NCBI GenBank assembly: GCA_900752435.1
Contig: CAADVD010000020.1
Location: 1 to 35,144, forward strand
Origin: Oscillospiraceae bacterium
Lineage (GTDB): Bacteria; Bacillota; Clostridia; Oscillospirales; Ruminococcaceae
Direction: 5' to 3'
DNA: 35,144 nt
The stretch's first letter is position 1, and every line of letters starts with the position of its first letter. The position numbers and the translations under genes were made by a program. Under the pieces are notes generated by a model. That model saw only the letters and a program-made list of their open reading frames with translations. It had not been told where the DNA came from and did not search any database. This document shows positions 8,658 through 17,126 of the stretch, piece after piece.

Positions 8658-8683
8658 AAAGGGCAAAATAAATTTTGCCCTTT
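8658..8683 (-). terminator. Intercistronic hairpin between rfbB and rfbD
   Basis: A 12-bp stem (AAAGGGCAAAAT and its complement) with a 2-base central step is followed on the minus strand by TTTTGTTTG. It looks like a partial terminator or mRNA-end hairpin inside the rhamnose operon. Confidence 0.7.
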
Positions 8684-8709
8684 GGGTGCTTGGTATTTGT
8701 CCGTTTCGT

Positions 8710-9729
8710 CTAACGGTTGGAATACATTTTCTCGTAGTAATTCTGATAATCACCGCTGATGATGTTCTTCCACCAGTCTTCGTTATCCAGATACCACTGA
8801 ATGGTCATCTTGATACCATCATCAAATTTAATGGTCGGCAGCCAACCCAACTCATTGGAAATTTTAGTCGGGTCAATGGCGTAACGCATATCGTGACCTT
8901 TGCGGTCACCAACATAGGTGATGAGGCTTTCCGGTTTACCCAGTTCACGGAGAATGGTCTTCACCACTTCCAGATTGGTGCGTTCGTTGTGACCGCCGAC
9001 GTTGTACACTTCGCCGACACGGCCTTTGTGAATCACCAAATCAATCGCACGGCAATGGTCTTTCACATACAGCCAGTCGCGGACGTTCTCACCAGTGCCA
9101 TAAACCGGCAGACTCTCATCAGCCAACGCTCTGGAAATCATCAGCGGAATCAATTTTTCTGGGAAATGGTACGGGCCATAGTTGTTGGAACAACGCGTAA
9201 TGCTTACCGGCAAACCGAACGTTCTGTGGTATGCCAACACAAGCAAATCCGCAGACGCTTTGGAAGCGGAATACGGGCTGGATGTGTGAATCGGCGTATC
9301 TTCCGTAAAGAACAAATCCGGACGGTCAAGCGGCAAATCGCCGTACACTTCATCGGTGGACACTTGATGATAACGCTGAATGCCATATTCGCGGCAAGCA
9401 TCCATCAACACCTGCGTACCCAAAATGTTGGTCTTCAAGAAAATACCCGGGTCAACAATCGAGCGGTCCACATGGCTTTCCGCCGCAAAGTTTACCACAA
9501 TATCAAATTTTTCTTCTTTGAACAAATTGAAGATGTAATCACGGTCAGCGATATCGCCTTTTGTAAATTTAAATTTCGGATTTTTCATCGCCGGTTCCAG
9601 CGTTTCCAGATTGCCCGCATAGGTGAGCAAATCCAAACCGACAATGTCATAATCAGGATGCTCTTCCAGCATCAAATATACAAAGTTACTGCCGATAAAT
9701 CCGGCGGCACCGGTCACTAAAATTTTCAT
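8710..9729 (-). CDS. rfbB: dTDP-glucose 4,6-dehydratase
   Basis: Converts dTDP-glucose to dTDP-4-keto-6-deoxyglucose, the second step of the rhamnose pathway, with bound NAD+. It has 339 aa, the usual length. Visible motifs are the NAD fold GAAGFIGS (7-14), the catalytic TDE triad in STDEVYGD (T125, D126, E127) and YSASK (Y153, K157). The substrate-binding stretches CSNNYGPYHFPEKLIP and GENVRDWLYV are intact. The ATG at 9729 lies 19 bases after the rfbC stop. Confidence 0.97.
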   Translation of the reverse strand: MKILVTGAAGFIGSNFVYLMLEEHPDYDIVGLDLLTYAGNLETLEPAMKNPKFKFTKGDIADRDYIFNLFKEEKFDIVVNFAAESHVDRSIVDPGIFLKTNILGTQVLMDACREYGIQRYHQVSTDEVYGDLPLDRPDLFFTEDTPIHTSSPYSASKASADLLVLAYHRTFGLPVSITRCSNNYGPYHFPEKLIPLMISRALADESLPVYGTGENVRDWLYVKDHCRAIDLVIHKGRVGEVYNVGGHNERTNLEVVKTILRELGKPESLITYVGDRKGHDMRYAIDPTKISNELGWLPTIKFDDGIKMTIQWYLDNEDWWKNIISGDYQNYYEKMYSNR

Positions 9730-9748
9730 ATTGTCTTTCTCCTGCTTA

Positions 9749-10294
9749 TTAGAAATTTACGTCGCTGTCCTTGAGCAGCGGAGCGGATAAGTCTTTTTCC
9801 GAAAGAATCGGATTTTCAATGCCCCAATCCACACCAATGTCCGGATCATCAAAGCGAATGCTGCGGTCGTGTTCTTTGGAATAAAACTCGTCCACTTTAT
9901 ACTGCACTTCCACATCATCGGTAATGGTCAAGAAACCATGCGCAAAGCCTTTGGGGATGTAAAGCTGTTTTTTGTTTTCCGCTGACAATTCGATGGAGAA
10001 CCATTTTTTATATGTCGGCGAATCGCTCCGCAAATCCACAACGGTATCCACAATTACACCCTTGGTGCAGCGAATCAGCTTTGTTTGCGCCATCGGGGCG
10101 TTTTGGAAATGCAAGCCGCGGATGGTATCCTTGTGTGCCGAATAAGACTGGTTGTCCTGCACAAAGACGGTATCAATCCCATTTGCCGCCAAATCTCTGG
10201 CCGAATAGGTTTCCATAAACCATCCTCGGTGATCTCCGTGTACAACTGGTTCCAATACAACCAAGCCTTCAATGTCCGTTTTGATTACGTTCAT
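9749..10294 (-). CDS. rfbC: dTDP-4-dehydrorhamnose 3,5-epimerase
   Basis: Epimerises dTDP-4-keto-6-deoxyglucose at C3 and C5, the third rhamnose step. It is a cupin-fold protein of 181 aa from ATG 10294. The catalytic His is in RGLHFQ (H62), the substrate region is LYIPKGFAHGFLT, and the conserved aromatic and acidic residues follow in VEVQYKVDEFYSKEHDRSIR. A longer in-frame start at 10333 would add 13 non-conserved residues; GAGGGAAA upstream supports 10294. It lies 46 bases after rfbA with no terminator between. Confidence 0.95.
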   Translation of the reverse strand: MNVIKTDIEGLVVLEPVVHGDHRGWFMETYSARDLAANGIDTVFVQDNQSYSAHKDTIRGLHFQNAPMAQTKLIRCTKGVIVDTVVDLRSDSPTYKKWFSIELSAENKKQLYIPKGFAHGFLTITDDVEVQYKVDEFYSKEHDRSIRFDDPDIGVDWGIENPILSEKDLSAPLLKDSDVNF

Positions 10295-10340
10295 AACTAT
10301 TTTTCCCTCTTTTATTGAATTCAAGCCGACCAAGTGCTTG

Positions 10341-11219
10341 TTAATAACGGATTTTTCCTTCTGCCGCCTGTTTTAAGTGTTTGCCATAGGTGGATTTTCC
10401 ATATTTCTCCGCCGCTTCCAACAGTTTTTCTTTGGTTATCCAACCCTTTAAGAAAGCAATTTCTTCCGGCGCGGAAATTTTAATGCCCTGCCGCTTTTCA
10501 ATCATGCTGACAAAATCACCGGCTTCCAGCAGGCTGTCCATCGTTCCAGTATCCAGCCAAGCGAAACCGCGTCCGAGCAGCTGCACGTCCAGTTCCCCAT
10601 TTTCCAAATAAATGCGGTTTAAGTCCGTAATCTCCAACTCACCGCGCGCTGACGGCTTCAAGTTCTTGGCGTACTCCACCACACGATTGTCGTAAAAATA
10701 TAAGCCCGTGATGGCATAATTGGATTTTGGATGTTCTGGTTTCTCTTCTACCGAAAGCACCTTTCCAGTTTCATCAAATTCTACAATGCCGAAACGTTCC
10801 GGATCTTCCACGTAATAGCCGAATACGGTCGCTCTGCCCTTGTTGGCCACCGCCGCACGCAGCAATGTGCCAAAGCCGTTTCCATAAAAAATGTTGTCGC
10901 CCAGAACCATTGCCACATCGTCGTCGCCGATGAACTCTTCACCCAAAATAAACGCCTGTGCCAGACCGTCCGGAGAAGGCTGTTCTTTGTAGCTCAGATT
11001 CACGCCGTACTCACTGCCGTCGCCGAGCAGCTTTTGAAAATTCGGCAAATCGGTCGGCGTGGAGATGATGAGGATGTCACGAATGCCCGCCAGCATCAGC
11101 GTGGACAACGGATAGTAAATCATCGGTTTGTCATAAATCGGGAGCAACTGCTTGCTGGTAATCATCGTCAGCGGATACAATCTTGTACCTGAACCGCCGG
11201 CTAAGATGATACCTTTCAT
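10341..11219 (-). CDS. rfbA: Glucose-1-phosphate thymidylyltransferase
   Basis: First step of the rhamnose pathway: dTTP plus glucose-1-phosphate gives dTDP-glucose and pyrophosphate. It has 292 aa, the normal size. The nucleotidyltransferase signature GGSGTRLYPLT (8-18) is followed by the family stretch SKQLLPIYDKPMIYYPLSTL. The metal-binding LGDNIFYG is near residue 110, EEKPEHPKSNYAITGLYFYD near 165, and WLDTGT near 225. It is the first gene of the minus-strand operon and has AAAGGAA upstream of its ATG. Confidence 0.97.
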   Translation of the reverse strand: MKGIILAGGSGTRLYPLTMITSKQLLPIYDKPMIYYPLSTLMLAGIRDILIISTPTDLPNFQKLLGDGSEYGVNLSYKEQPSPDGLAQAFILGEEFIGDDDVAMVLGDNIFYGNGFGTLLRAAVANKGRATVFGYYVEDPERFGIVEFDETGKVLSVEEKPEHPKSNYAITGLYFYDNRVVEYAKNLKPSARGELEITDLNRIYLENGELDVQLLGRGFAWLDTGTMDSLLEAGDFVSMIEKRQGIKISAPEEIAFLKGWITKEKLLEAAEKYGKSTYGKHLKQAAEGKIRY

Positions 11220-11312
11220 AGAACCATTCCTTTCTCTTGCCTCTGTATGGAGTCCCTATACCAAGCCGTCAAATTGAAAAATCATCCAATGACTGGTTAT
11301 AATATCATTGTC

Positions 11313-11341
11313 AGTTTACCATATATTTCGGAAGAAATCAA
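11313..11341 (-). promoter_or_regulatory. Candidate promoter of the rhamnose operon
   Basis: On the minus strand TTGATT (11336-11341) and TAAACT (11313-11318) are 17 bases apart, each matching consensus at 4 of 6 positions, about 95 bases upstream of rfbA. No better pair was seen. Confidence 0.35.
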
Positions 11342-11349
11342 CAGAATAG

Positions 11350-11378
11350 TTGAAGTCTTTGTTTGATTATGATAAAAT
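11350..11378 (+). promoter_or_regulatory. Sigma-A promoter of the plus-strand glycosyltransferase
   Basis: TTGAAG (11350-11355), a 17-base spacer and TAAAAT (11373-11378). It is divergent from the candidate rfb promoter, so the two regions nearly abut. Confidence 0.55.
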
Positions 11379-11484
11379 TAATAAAATAAATTCGGCATTT
11401 CATATAAAAACACAATGAAACTGTCTGTTTTGCTTTTATTGTTCACAAGACTGAAACGATTTATCAAAGGAATTGAAATTTTTT

Positions 11485-12411
11485 ATGATCACCATTTTAC
11501 TGGCCGCCTGCAACGGCGAAGCGTATTTGCGCGAACAGCTTGACTCCATTCTGCGTCAAACGTACACGGACTGGGTGCTGTACATTTCCGACGACGCATC
11601 CCGTGACGCCACACCGCAAATCATCGCCGACTATGCCGCGCGCTACCCCAAACAGATCATTCCCCTACAGTTTGATACCCCTTCCGGCAGTGCGGAAGCA
11701 AACTTTTTCCGCATGCTCACAGCCGTTTCCGGCGACTACATTGCACTTTGCGATCAGGATGACGTCTGGCTTCCGCACAAGCTGGAAACCACCCTGCACG
11801 CCCTCCAAGCGCTGGAGGAACGCCATGGAATCGATACCCCCATTCTGATACACAGCGACCTCAAAGTCGTAGACCAAAACCTGAACATTCTCAACGAATC
11901 CTTTTTTGCCTTCCAAAATATTTCACCGGAACGCAAGGAACTGCGCAACTACCTCATTCAAAACAACGTCACCGGCTGTACCATGATGATCAACCGCGCT
12001 CTGCATCAAATGCTCGACTACATTCCCGAAGAATGCACCATGCACGACTGGTGGCTGGCACTCATCGCCTGTTGCTTCGGTGAAATCGACTACATCACCG
12101 AACCGCTGATGCTCTACCGCCAGCACGGTCACAATCAAGTGGGAGCCAAAAACGCCAAAAGCTTTGAATTCATCACCCATAAGCTCAAAAACCGCAAAAT
12201 GGTGCAGGAAAACTACCGTCAGATGTTTGTACAGGCCAAGCTATTTTTAGCTCATTACCGCCCTCTTTTAAACCCTGAACAAATCGAAACACTGGAAGCC
12301 TTTCTGAAAATCCCAACACTCTCCCGCATTGGAAAGGCCCGTCAAATCATTCGCTACCGCTTTTACAAAAACAGCTTTATGCGCACATTCGGCCAATTTT
12401 TTTCCATTTGA
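11485..12411 (+). CDS. Family 2 glycosyltransferase, rhamnosyltransferase (RgpB-like) type
   Basis: 308-aa GT2 enzyme resembling rhamnan and other rhamnose-polymer transferases. The opening is ITILLAACNGEAYLREQLDS, followed by ILRQTYTDWVLYISDDAS with the nucleotide-binding DD. The DXD-type metal motif is in ALCDQDDVWLPHKLE. The acceptor-site region is TGCTMMINRALH and then MHDWWLALIACCFG. A basic C-terminal part may lie at the membrane. ATG 11485 is chosen; an in-frame TTG at 11473 lies directly on the AAAGGA ribosome site. It faces away from the dTDP-rhamnose operon, which probably supplies its donor (inference). Confidence 0.88.
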   Translation: MITILLAACNGEAYLREQLDSILRQTYTDWVLYISDDASRDATPQIIADYAARYPKQIIPLQFDTPSGSAEANFFRMLTAVSGDYIALCDQDDVWLPHKLETTLHALQALEERHGIDTPILIHSDLKVVDQNLNILNESFFAFQNISPERKELRNYLIQNNVTGCTMMINRALHQMLDYIPEECTMHDWWLALIACCFGEIDYITEPLMLYRQHGHNQVGAKNAKSFEFITHKLKNRKMVQENYRQMFVQAKLFLAHYRPLLNPEQIETLEAFLKIPTLSRIGKARQIIRYRFYKNSFMRTFGQFFSI

Positions 12412-12519
12412 CCGAAGCAGTTTGCCAACTGCAATTTTCACAAACGCCAAACAAATTCGTTCTTTCACCCGTTGATTTAGCCAAATCTGACGAAAAAATA
12501 CAGAAAATTGCCGGATGGC

Positions 12520-12548
12520 TTTCCGAATGTGTGTTTATGCTGTATAAT
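12520..12548 (+). promoter_or_regulatory. Candidate asnB promoter
   Basis: A perfect TATAAT (12543-12548) lies 80 bases before asnB. The -35 region (TTTCCG at 12520-12525, 17-base spacer) is poor. The stretch 12412-12628 holds no convincing gene. Confidence 0.45.
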
Positions 12549-12628
12549 AATAGAATATATTCTTTAGCAAATGTAACCGAAACAAGTAAATGTGAAAAAT
12601 AAGAATGACCTGAGGAGGTTTTCAATTT

Positions 12629-14458
12629 ATGTGTGGATATGTTGGTTTTGCCGACCATCTGGAAAACAAAAAGACCGTACTCAAAAATATGATGGACACC
12701 ATTGCCCACCGCGGCCCGGACAGCGAGGGTATGTACACCGACGATGACATCGCGCTCGGCTTTCGTCGTCTGAGCATCATTGATTTGTCCGACAACGGCA
12801 GTCAGCCGCTGTTCAACGAGGACAACTCCATTGTGTTGGTGTTCAACGGAGAAATCTACAATTACCAAGATTTGCGCGAAGATCTGCTGGCCAAAGGCCA
12901 CACCTTCCGCACCAAAACCGACAGCGAAGTGCTCATCCACTCCTATGAAGAATACGGCACGGACATGCTCAACAACTTACGCGGTATGTTTTCGTTCTCC
13001 ATCTGGGATCAGAAAAAGAAACGCTTGTTTGCGGCACGCGATTTCTTTGGCATCAAACCGCTTTACTATGCCAATATGAACGGTACTTTTATGTTCGGTT
13101 CGGAAATCAAATCGTTCCTTGAACATCCAAATTTCCACAAGGAACTCAACGAGGAAACATTGGAACACTACCTCTCGTTCCAATATTCCCCAACTACCGA
13201 GACTTTCTTCAAAGGCGTCTACAAATTGCCGCCGGCACACTATTTGGTTTATGAAAACGGCAATGTCACGGTGGAACGTTATTGGGAAATCAAGTTTGAC
13301 GAGGAAAACGGAAAAGACTTGGATTACTGGGTTAACGAAATCAAAAACGTGATGCTCGATTCGGTCAAACATCACAAAATCAGCGACGTTGAAGTCGGCT
13401 CGTTTTTGTCCAGCGGTGTAGACTCCAGCTACGTCGCCTGTCTGGCCGAGGTGGACAAGACCTTCACCGTTGGATTCGACCAACAGCAGTACAACGAAAT
13501 CTCGTGGGCAAAGGAATTCTCTGAATACATCCACGTCAAAAATATCAGCAAGGTGATTTCTCCGGAGGAATTCTGGGACAACATCTCTCTCATTCAATAT
13601 CACATGGACGAACCGCTGGCCGACCCGGCCGCCATTGCGCTGTATTTTGTGTCGCGCGAAGCTGCCAAGCATGTTAAAGTGGCACTGTCCGGCGAAGGCG
13701 CGGACGAAATTTTCGGCGGCTACAATTTCTATAAAGAACCGCTCGAATTCCAGGGCTACAACAAAATCCCAATGCCCATCCGCCGTGCCATCGGTGCAGT
13801 GGCGCGCAAGTTCCCAAAAGTGCGCGGCTTCAACTTCCTCGTCCGCCGCTCCATGACGCTGGAAGAACGCTACATCGGCAACGCCTACATGTTCGATGAA
13901 GGCGAAAAGAAGAAGATGCTCAAGCACCGCGTCAGCAAACGCACGCCGCAGGACATCACCAAGCCGTTTTTTGACAAAGTCAAAGACAAGGATCAGGTCA
14001 CCAAAATGCAGTACCTTGACCTGCACCTTTGGATGGCCTACGACATTCTGCTGAAAGCGGACAAGATGAGCATGGCCAACTCACTGGAAGTGCGTGTTCC
14101 ATTCCTTGACAAAGAGGTTATGAGCGTTGCCAGCCACATTCCAACTGAATACCGCGTTCACGACGGCGTCACCAAGCGTGCAATGCGCAAAGCCGCCAAT
14201 GAAGTAATTCCGCAGAAAACCGCAGACAAAAAGAAACTGGGCTTCCCTGTTCCGACGCGTGTCTGGCTCAAAGAGGACAAGTACTACAACATTGTCAAAG
14301 ACTATTTTACCGGCGACATTGCAGCCAAATTTTTCAACACCGACTATCTGGTAAAAATCCTCAACCAGCACAAAGAGGGCAAGTATGACAATTCCAGAAA
14401 AGTCTGGACCGTCTTTATGTTCCTTAAATGGTATGAAGAATTTTTTGTAAAACGTTAA
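12629..14458 (+). CDS. asnB: Asparagine synthase, glutamine-hydrolysing
   Basis: Uses ATP and glutamine to amidate aspartate to asparagine. The 609-aa protein has an N-terminal class II glutamine amidotransferase domain (about 1-200) with the nucleophile Cys2 after Met removal (MCGYVGF), then HRGPDSEG, and EIYNYQDLR. The C-terminal synthetase domain has the PP-loop SSGVDS at 261-266, ALSGEGADEIFGGYNF, and LKADKMSMANSLEVRVPFLD. The ribosome site is GAGGAGG. The gene sits among surface-polysaccharide genes, and some AsnB-like proteins amidate cell-wall components, so the true acceptor is not certain. It is a single-gene unit ending in a strong terminator. Confidence 0.93.
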   Translation: MCGYVGFADHLENKKTVLKNMMDTIAHRGPDSEGMYTDDDIALGFRRLSIIDLSDNGSQPLFNEDNSIVLVFNGEIYNYQDLREDLLAKGHTFRTKTDSEVLIHSYEEYGTDMLNNLRGMFSFSIWDQKKKRLFAARDFFGIKPLYYANMNGTFMFGSEIKSFLEHPNFHKELNEETLEHYLSFQYSPTTETFFKGVYKLPPAHYLVYENGNVTVERYWEIKFDEENGKDLDYWVNEIKNVMLDSVKHHKISDVEVGSFLSSGVDSSYVACLAEVDKTFTVGFDQQQYNEISWAKEFSEYIHVKNISKVISPEEFWDNISLIQYHMDEPLADPAAIALYFVSREAAKHVKVALSGEGADEIFGGYNFYKEPLEFQGYNKIPMPIRRAIGAVARKFPKVRGFNFLVRRSMTLEERYIGNAYMFDEGEKKKMLKHRVSKRTPQDITKPFFDKVKDKDQVTKMQYLDLHLWMAYDILLKADKMSMANSLEVRVPFLDKEVMSVASHIPTEYRVHDGVTKRAMRKAANEVIPQKTADKKKLGFPVPTRVWLKEDKYYNIVKDYFTGDIAAKFFNTDYLVKILNQHKEGKYDNSRKVWTVFMFLKWYEEFFVKR

Positions 14459-14472
14459 AATATCGACTGTTC

Positions 14473-14517
14473 AGCACAGCTGTTTGACCAACTGGTCAGA
14501 CGGCTGTGCTTTTTTTG
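14473..14517 (+). terminator. Terminator of asnB
   Basis: Long hairpin with arms AGCACAGC...GCTGTGCT extended inward through TTTGACCA/TGGTCAGA, followed by seven T. Confidence 0.93.
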
Positions 14518-14554
14518 CTTTATTGAGTGAAAATCCTGTATATGGAAGATAAAC

Positions 14555-14584
14555 CATTACTTTTTCTCTTTCAGATTCATACTA
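14555..14584 (+). promoter_or_regulatory. Possible sigma-G promoter of spoIVB
   Basis: CATACTA (14578-14584) is a perfect sigma-G -10 element, but the -35 position (CATTA at 14555-14559, 18-base spacer) matches GHATR at only 3 of 5. A second, weaker -10 (CATAGTA, 14673-14679) would start transcription almost at the start codon. spoIVB is a forespore gene in Bacillus. The stretch 14518-14693 holds nothing else I can name. Confidence 0.35.
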
Positions 14585-14693
14585 AGTAAACAAATTTGCT
14601 GATTTTTCCAAGCTTCAGCTTGTAAAACCGCACCAACATCATTTTGCCTACGATAATTTCGCCGATTTTTCACATAGTAAGAAAGAAGCAGCT

Positions 14694-15965
14694 GTGATTG
14701 CGTGCATGAACGACGTCATGCAAACGACCGCCTGCTTCAGAAAGCAAGGTGATTTTATCCGAACATTCATTCAACGATGCACCCTATTCTGCACCGCTCT
14801 CTGCACGGTCGTTTTGGGTGCTGTCGGATTTTTACAGGAAAGTCTGCCCGACCGATATGCAGTCAACCGCGGCGACTCCTTTTCCCTCTCGCAGTCCTAC
14901 CTGACTAGTTCAGCAAAACGGAATCCGGATTCACCAGTATCCGTTAATCCCAATTCCTTGAACAGTCAAATCAATTTGCTCGGTCTTATTCCCGTCAAAA
15001 GTGTAACCGTTCAAAATGTAGACGAGATCGAGTTGATTCCCTCCGGCAATCCATTCGGTGTCAAGATGTTCACACAGGGCGCTATGGTCGTCGGGCTGAA
15101 ATCCATCCCAACAGCAGACGGCTCCCGCTGCCCCGGCAAAGAGGCCGGTATGGAAGAAGGCGATTTGATTCGCGCCATCAACCATAAGGAAATCAGCCGC
15201 AACGAAGAAGTTGCTCTGCTCATTGAAGAAAGTGCCGGCAAACCGCTCACGTTTGAACTGCAGCGCGGCGACAAAACCATCACAACCGAGCTGACGCCGG
15301 TTGTTTCCTCCGAAGACGGCAAATTCAAAAGCGGCCTTTGGGTGCGCGACAGCGCCGCTGGTATCGGCACCATCACGTATATCGATCCAACCAGCAATGT
15401 CTTCGCTGGATTGGGACACGCCATTTGCGATATTGATACCGGCGAAGTTCTTCCGGTGGGTTCCGGTGAAGTGTGTGAAGTTTCCATTCATAGTATACAC
15501 AAAGGGAAATCCGGTACACCGGGGGAATTGATGGGAACGTTTGCGTCAAATACTGCCATCGGCAACATTGTGACCAACAATGAAACCGGCGTCTACGGCA
15601 CGCTGTTCGATGATTATTCCGCGCAGGAAGCGTATCCGCTGGCGCACAAGCAGGAAGTCGAACTGGGCGCGGCCACCATCCGCTGTTCGCTTCAAGATGA
15701 GGAATGCCAGGATTATGACATCGACATCGTTTCTCTGGACTACAACGAAAACAACCAAGTGAAAAATATGATTATCCGCGTCACCGACGAGGATTTAATC
15801 AACACCACCGGCGGCATTGTGCAGGGCATGAGCGGTACGCCCATTCTGCAAAACGGCAAAGTAATCGGCGCTGTTACGCATGTGTTTGTCAACGAGCCGC
15901 TCAAGGGCTATGCTATTTTTGCCGAAAATATGTACGCAAACTCTTCTCAGCTCAATGCCGGATAA
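14694..15965 (+). CDS. spoIVB: SpoIVB peptidase (S55 family)
   Basis: Forespore-secreted serine peptidase that in Bacillus cleaves SpoIVFA and so releases SpoIVFB to activate sigma-K in the mother cell. It has 423 aa. Residues 28-46 form one membrane or signal helix. A PDZ domain spans about 120-205 (GKEAGMEEGDLIRAINHKEI). The S55 domain has the catalytic His in GLGHAICDIDTG (H242) and the Ser in GGIVQGMSGTPIL (S380), followed by VIGAVTHVFVNEPLKGYAIF. The start is taken as GTG 14694, after AAGAAAGAAG; an ATG at 14706 is possible. It is directly followed by spo0A, the arrangement known from Bacillus and Clostridium. Confidence 0.95.
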   Translation: MIACMNDVMQTTACFRKQGDFIRTFIQRCTLFCTALCTVVLGAVGFLQESLPDRYAVNRGDSFSLSQSYLTSSAKRNPDSPVSVNPNSLNSQINLLGLIPVKSVTVQNVDEIELIPSGNPFGVKMFTQGAMVVGLKSIPTADGSRCPGKEAGMEEGDLIRAINHKEISRNEEVALLIEESAGKPLTFELQRGDKTITTELTPVVSSEDGKFKSGLWVRDSAAGIGTITYIDPTSNVFAGLGHAICDIDTGEVLPVGSGEVCEVSIHSIHKGKSGTPGELMGTFASNTAIGNIVTNNETGVYGTLFDDYSAQEAYPLAHKQEVELGAATIRCSLQDEECQDYDIDIVSLDYNENNQVKNMIIRVTDEDLINTTGGIVQGMSGTPILQNGKVIGAVTHVFVNEPLKGYAIFAENMYANSSQLNAG

Positions 15966-15970
15966 TCTTC

Positions 15971-16024
15971 CGTGCAGGCTTTGCAAAACCGTTTGGGTTT
16001 TCCAGAACCTGCACGATTTTTCTT
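15971..16024 (+). terminator. Terminator of spoIVB
   Basis: The outer stem CGTGCAGG/CCTGCACG and inner stem AAAACC/GGTTTT are followed by ATTTTTCTTT. It separates spoIVB and spo0A transcription. Confidence 0.88.
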
Positions 16025-16263
16025 TGTCAGAACCCTGCGATTGAAGCCACTTTGAAAAGGATGCACAGAGAATTGTGGAGCTTGTTTGTTTTTCTCGGGG
16101 CGCTTTTTGCCGTTTATTTCCCAAAATCCGCGTTTATCCGGGAAATAAGCGTTAGTCTTATCGCACAATTGTGAACAAAAAGATGGGCGCTATTTTGTTT
16201 TGCAAGTGTCTTTTCAAGGCGAAAACACACATATTTACGAAGCTGATGCAACCTTATGGAAAA

Positions 16264-16281
16264 TGTCGAAAATGTTCGATA
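16264..16281. promoter_or_regulatory. Inverted pair of 0A boxes
   Basis: TGTCGAA (16264-16270) is a perfect core 0A box; four bases later TTCGATA (16275-16281) is an inverted box with one mismatch. This would let phosphorylated Spo0A control its own gene. Confidence 0.65.
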
Positions 16282-16289
16282 AAAAACAA

Positions 16290-16318
16290 TTGCATCCTCT
16301 TACAAAAAATGGTAACAT
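16290..16318 (+). promoter_or_regulatory. Candidate sigma-A promoter of spo0A
   Basis: TTGCAT, a 17-base spacer and TAACAT, just downstream of the 0A boxes. Both hexamers are weak (3 and 4 of 6), so activator or repressor input is likely. Confidence 0.35.
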
Positions 16319-16346
16319 TGAAGTATCATAAAAAGGAGGAAAACAT

Positions 16347-17126
16347 ATGAAAAACAAGTTCAAAGTTCTTATTGGCGATGATACATTAAATTTTGGGATT
16401 ATTTGCGGTGAATTATTGGAAAAGCGCGAATTTGAGACAGTGGTGACACCAAAGGACGGAATCAAGGTATTTGAGGCGATTCAAAGCACTCATCCGGAGG
16501 TTGTCATTATGGACAGCAGCATGCCGCACATCGACGCGCTGGGTATCTTAAAAAGCTTTTCCGCAGAAAACATCAATCCTCCCTATTTTATCGTCACCAG
16601 TGCCTACGACAATCCGCAGGTGGAAAAAGAACTGCTCAACAACGGTGCTTCCTATTTTGTACTCAAGCCATTGGATTTGAACATGCTGTGTGACCGCGTG
16701 GAAATGCTCGCACGCAAAAAATCCGGTACGCCGGAAGTCAAACCAAATGCCATCAAAATGGACGATTTGGAAATACTGGTTACCGAGGTGATTCATCAAA
16801 TCGGCGTTCCGGCACACATCAAGGGTTATCATTATTTGCGCGAAGCCATCATCCTATCCATTCAGGACAACGAAATGATTAATTCCGTCACAAAGGTGCT
16901 GTATCCGACGGTTGCCAAAAAGTTCAAAACCACGTCATCCCGTGTAGAACGCGCCATCCGTCACGGCATTGAAGTGGCTTGGGACCGTGGTGATGTGGAT
17001 GTGCTCAACTCATTCTTTGGCTATACCGTACACACCGGACGCGGAAAACCGACCAACTCCGAATTTATTGCCATGATTGCCGATCGTCTGCGCTTGCAAA
17101 TGAAGAAAAAATCGTCCGTATGCTAA
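16347..17126 (+). CDS. spo0A: Sporulation master regulator Spo0A
   Basis: Response regulator that starts sporulation when phosphorylated. It has 259 aa. The receiver domain (about 5-120) has the acidic pair D11-D12, phospho-acceptor Asp56 (VVIMDSSMP), Thr84 (FIVTSAYD) and Lys107 (VLKPLD). The C-terminal DNA-binding domain (about 140-255) has the recognition helix SRVERAIRHGIEVAWDRGD, almost identical to that of Bacillus Spo0A, and the sigma-contact region FFGYTVHTGRGKPTNSEFI. The ATG follows AAAAGGAGG. It lies after spoIVB but has its own promoter region with 0A boxes, so autoregulation is likely. Phosphorelay genes are not in the window. Confidence 0.98.
   Translation: MKNKFKVLIGDDTLNFGIICGELLEKREFETVVTPKDGIKVFEAIQSTHPEVVIMDSSMPHIDALGILKSFSAENINPPYFIVTSAYDNPQVEKELLNNGASYFVLKPLDLNMLCDRVEMLARKKSGTPEVKPNAIKMDDLEILVTEVIHQIGVPAHIKGYHYLREAIILSIQDNEMINSVTKVLYPTVAKKFKTTSSRVERAIRHGIEVAWDRGDVDVLNSFFGYTVHTGRGKPTNSEFIAMIADRLRLQMKKKSSVC

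Larger units (their letters stand above)
16025..16346 (+). other. spo0A upstream region, no gene
   Basis: About 320 bases without a credible gene. It holds an imperfect hairpin (TATTTCCC at 16115-16122 with GGGAAATA at 16140-16147), the palindrome CACAATTGTG near 16164, two 0A boxes (16264-16281), a sigma-A-like promoter (16290-16318) and the AAAAGGAGG ribosome site of spo0A. A sigma-H promoter would be expected by analogy with Bacillus, but I cannot point to a convincing one. Confidence 0.6.

Noticed and set aside
8509..9720. Long plus-strand open frame (about 400 codons) opposite rfbB and rfbD
   Set aside because: It is antisense to two unmistakable enzymes, has no ribosome site, and its composition reflects the third-position bias of the real genes.
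12408..12602. 64-codon open frame between the glycosyltransferase and asnB
   Set aside because: No ribosome site, overlaps the end of the glycosyltransferase, and contains the asnB promoter.
12977..14026. Long minus-strand open frame opposite asnB
   Set aside because: Mirror of the asnB coding frame; Val/Phe-rich translation without domains or start signal.
14671..14680. Second sigma-G-like -10 (CATAGTA) close to spoIVB
   Set aside because: G at an H position, no -35 at 17-18 bases, and it would leave almost no leader before the GTG.
16190..16250. Sigma-H promoter for spo0A (AAGGCGAA with GAAG)
   Set aside because: Both elements miss key consensus bases, so I could not support it.
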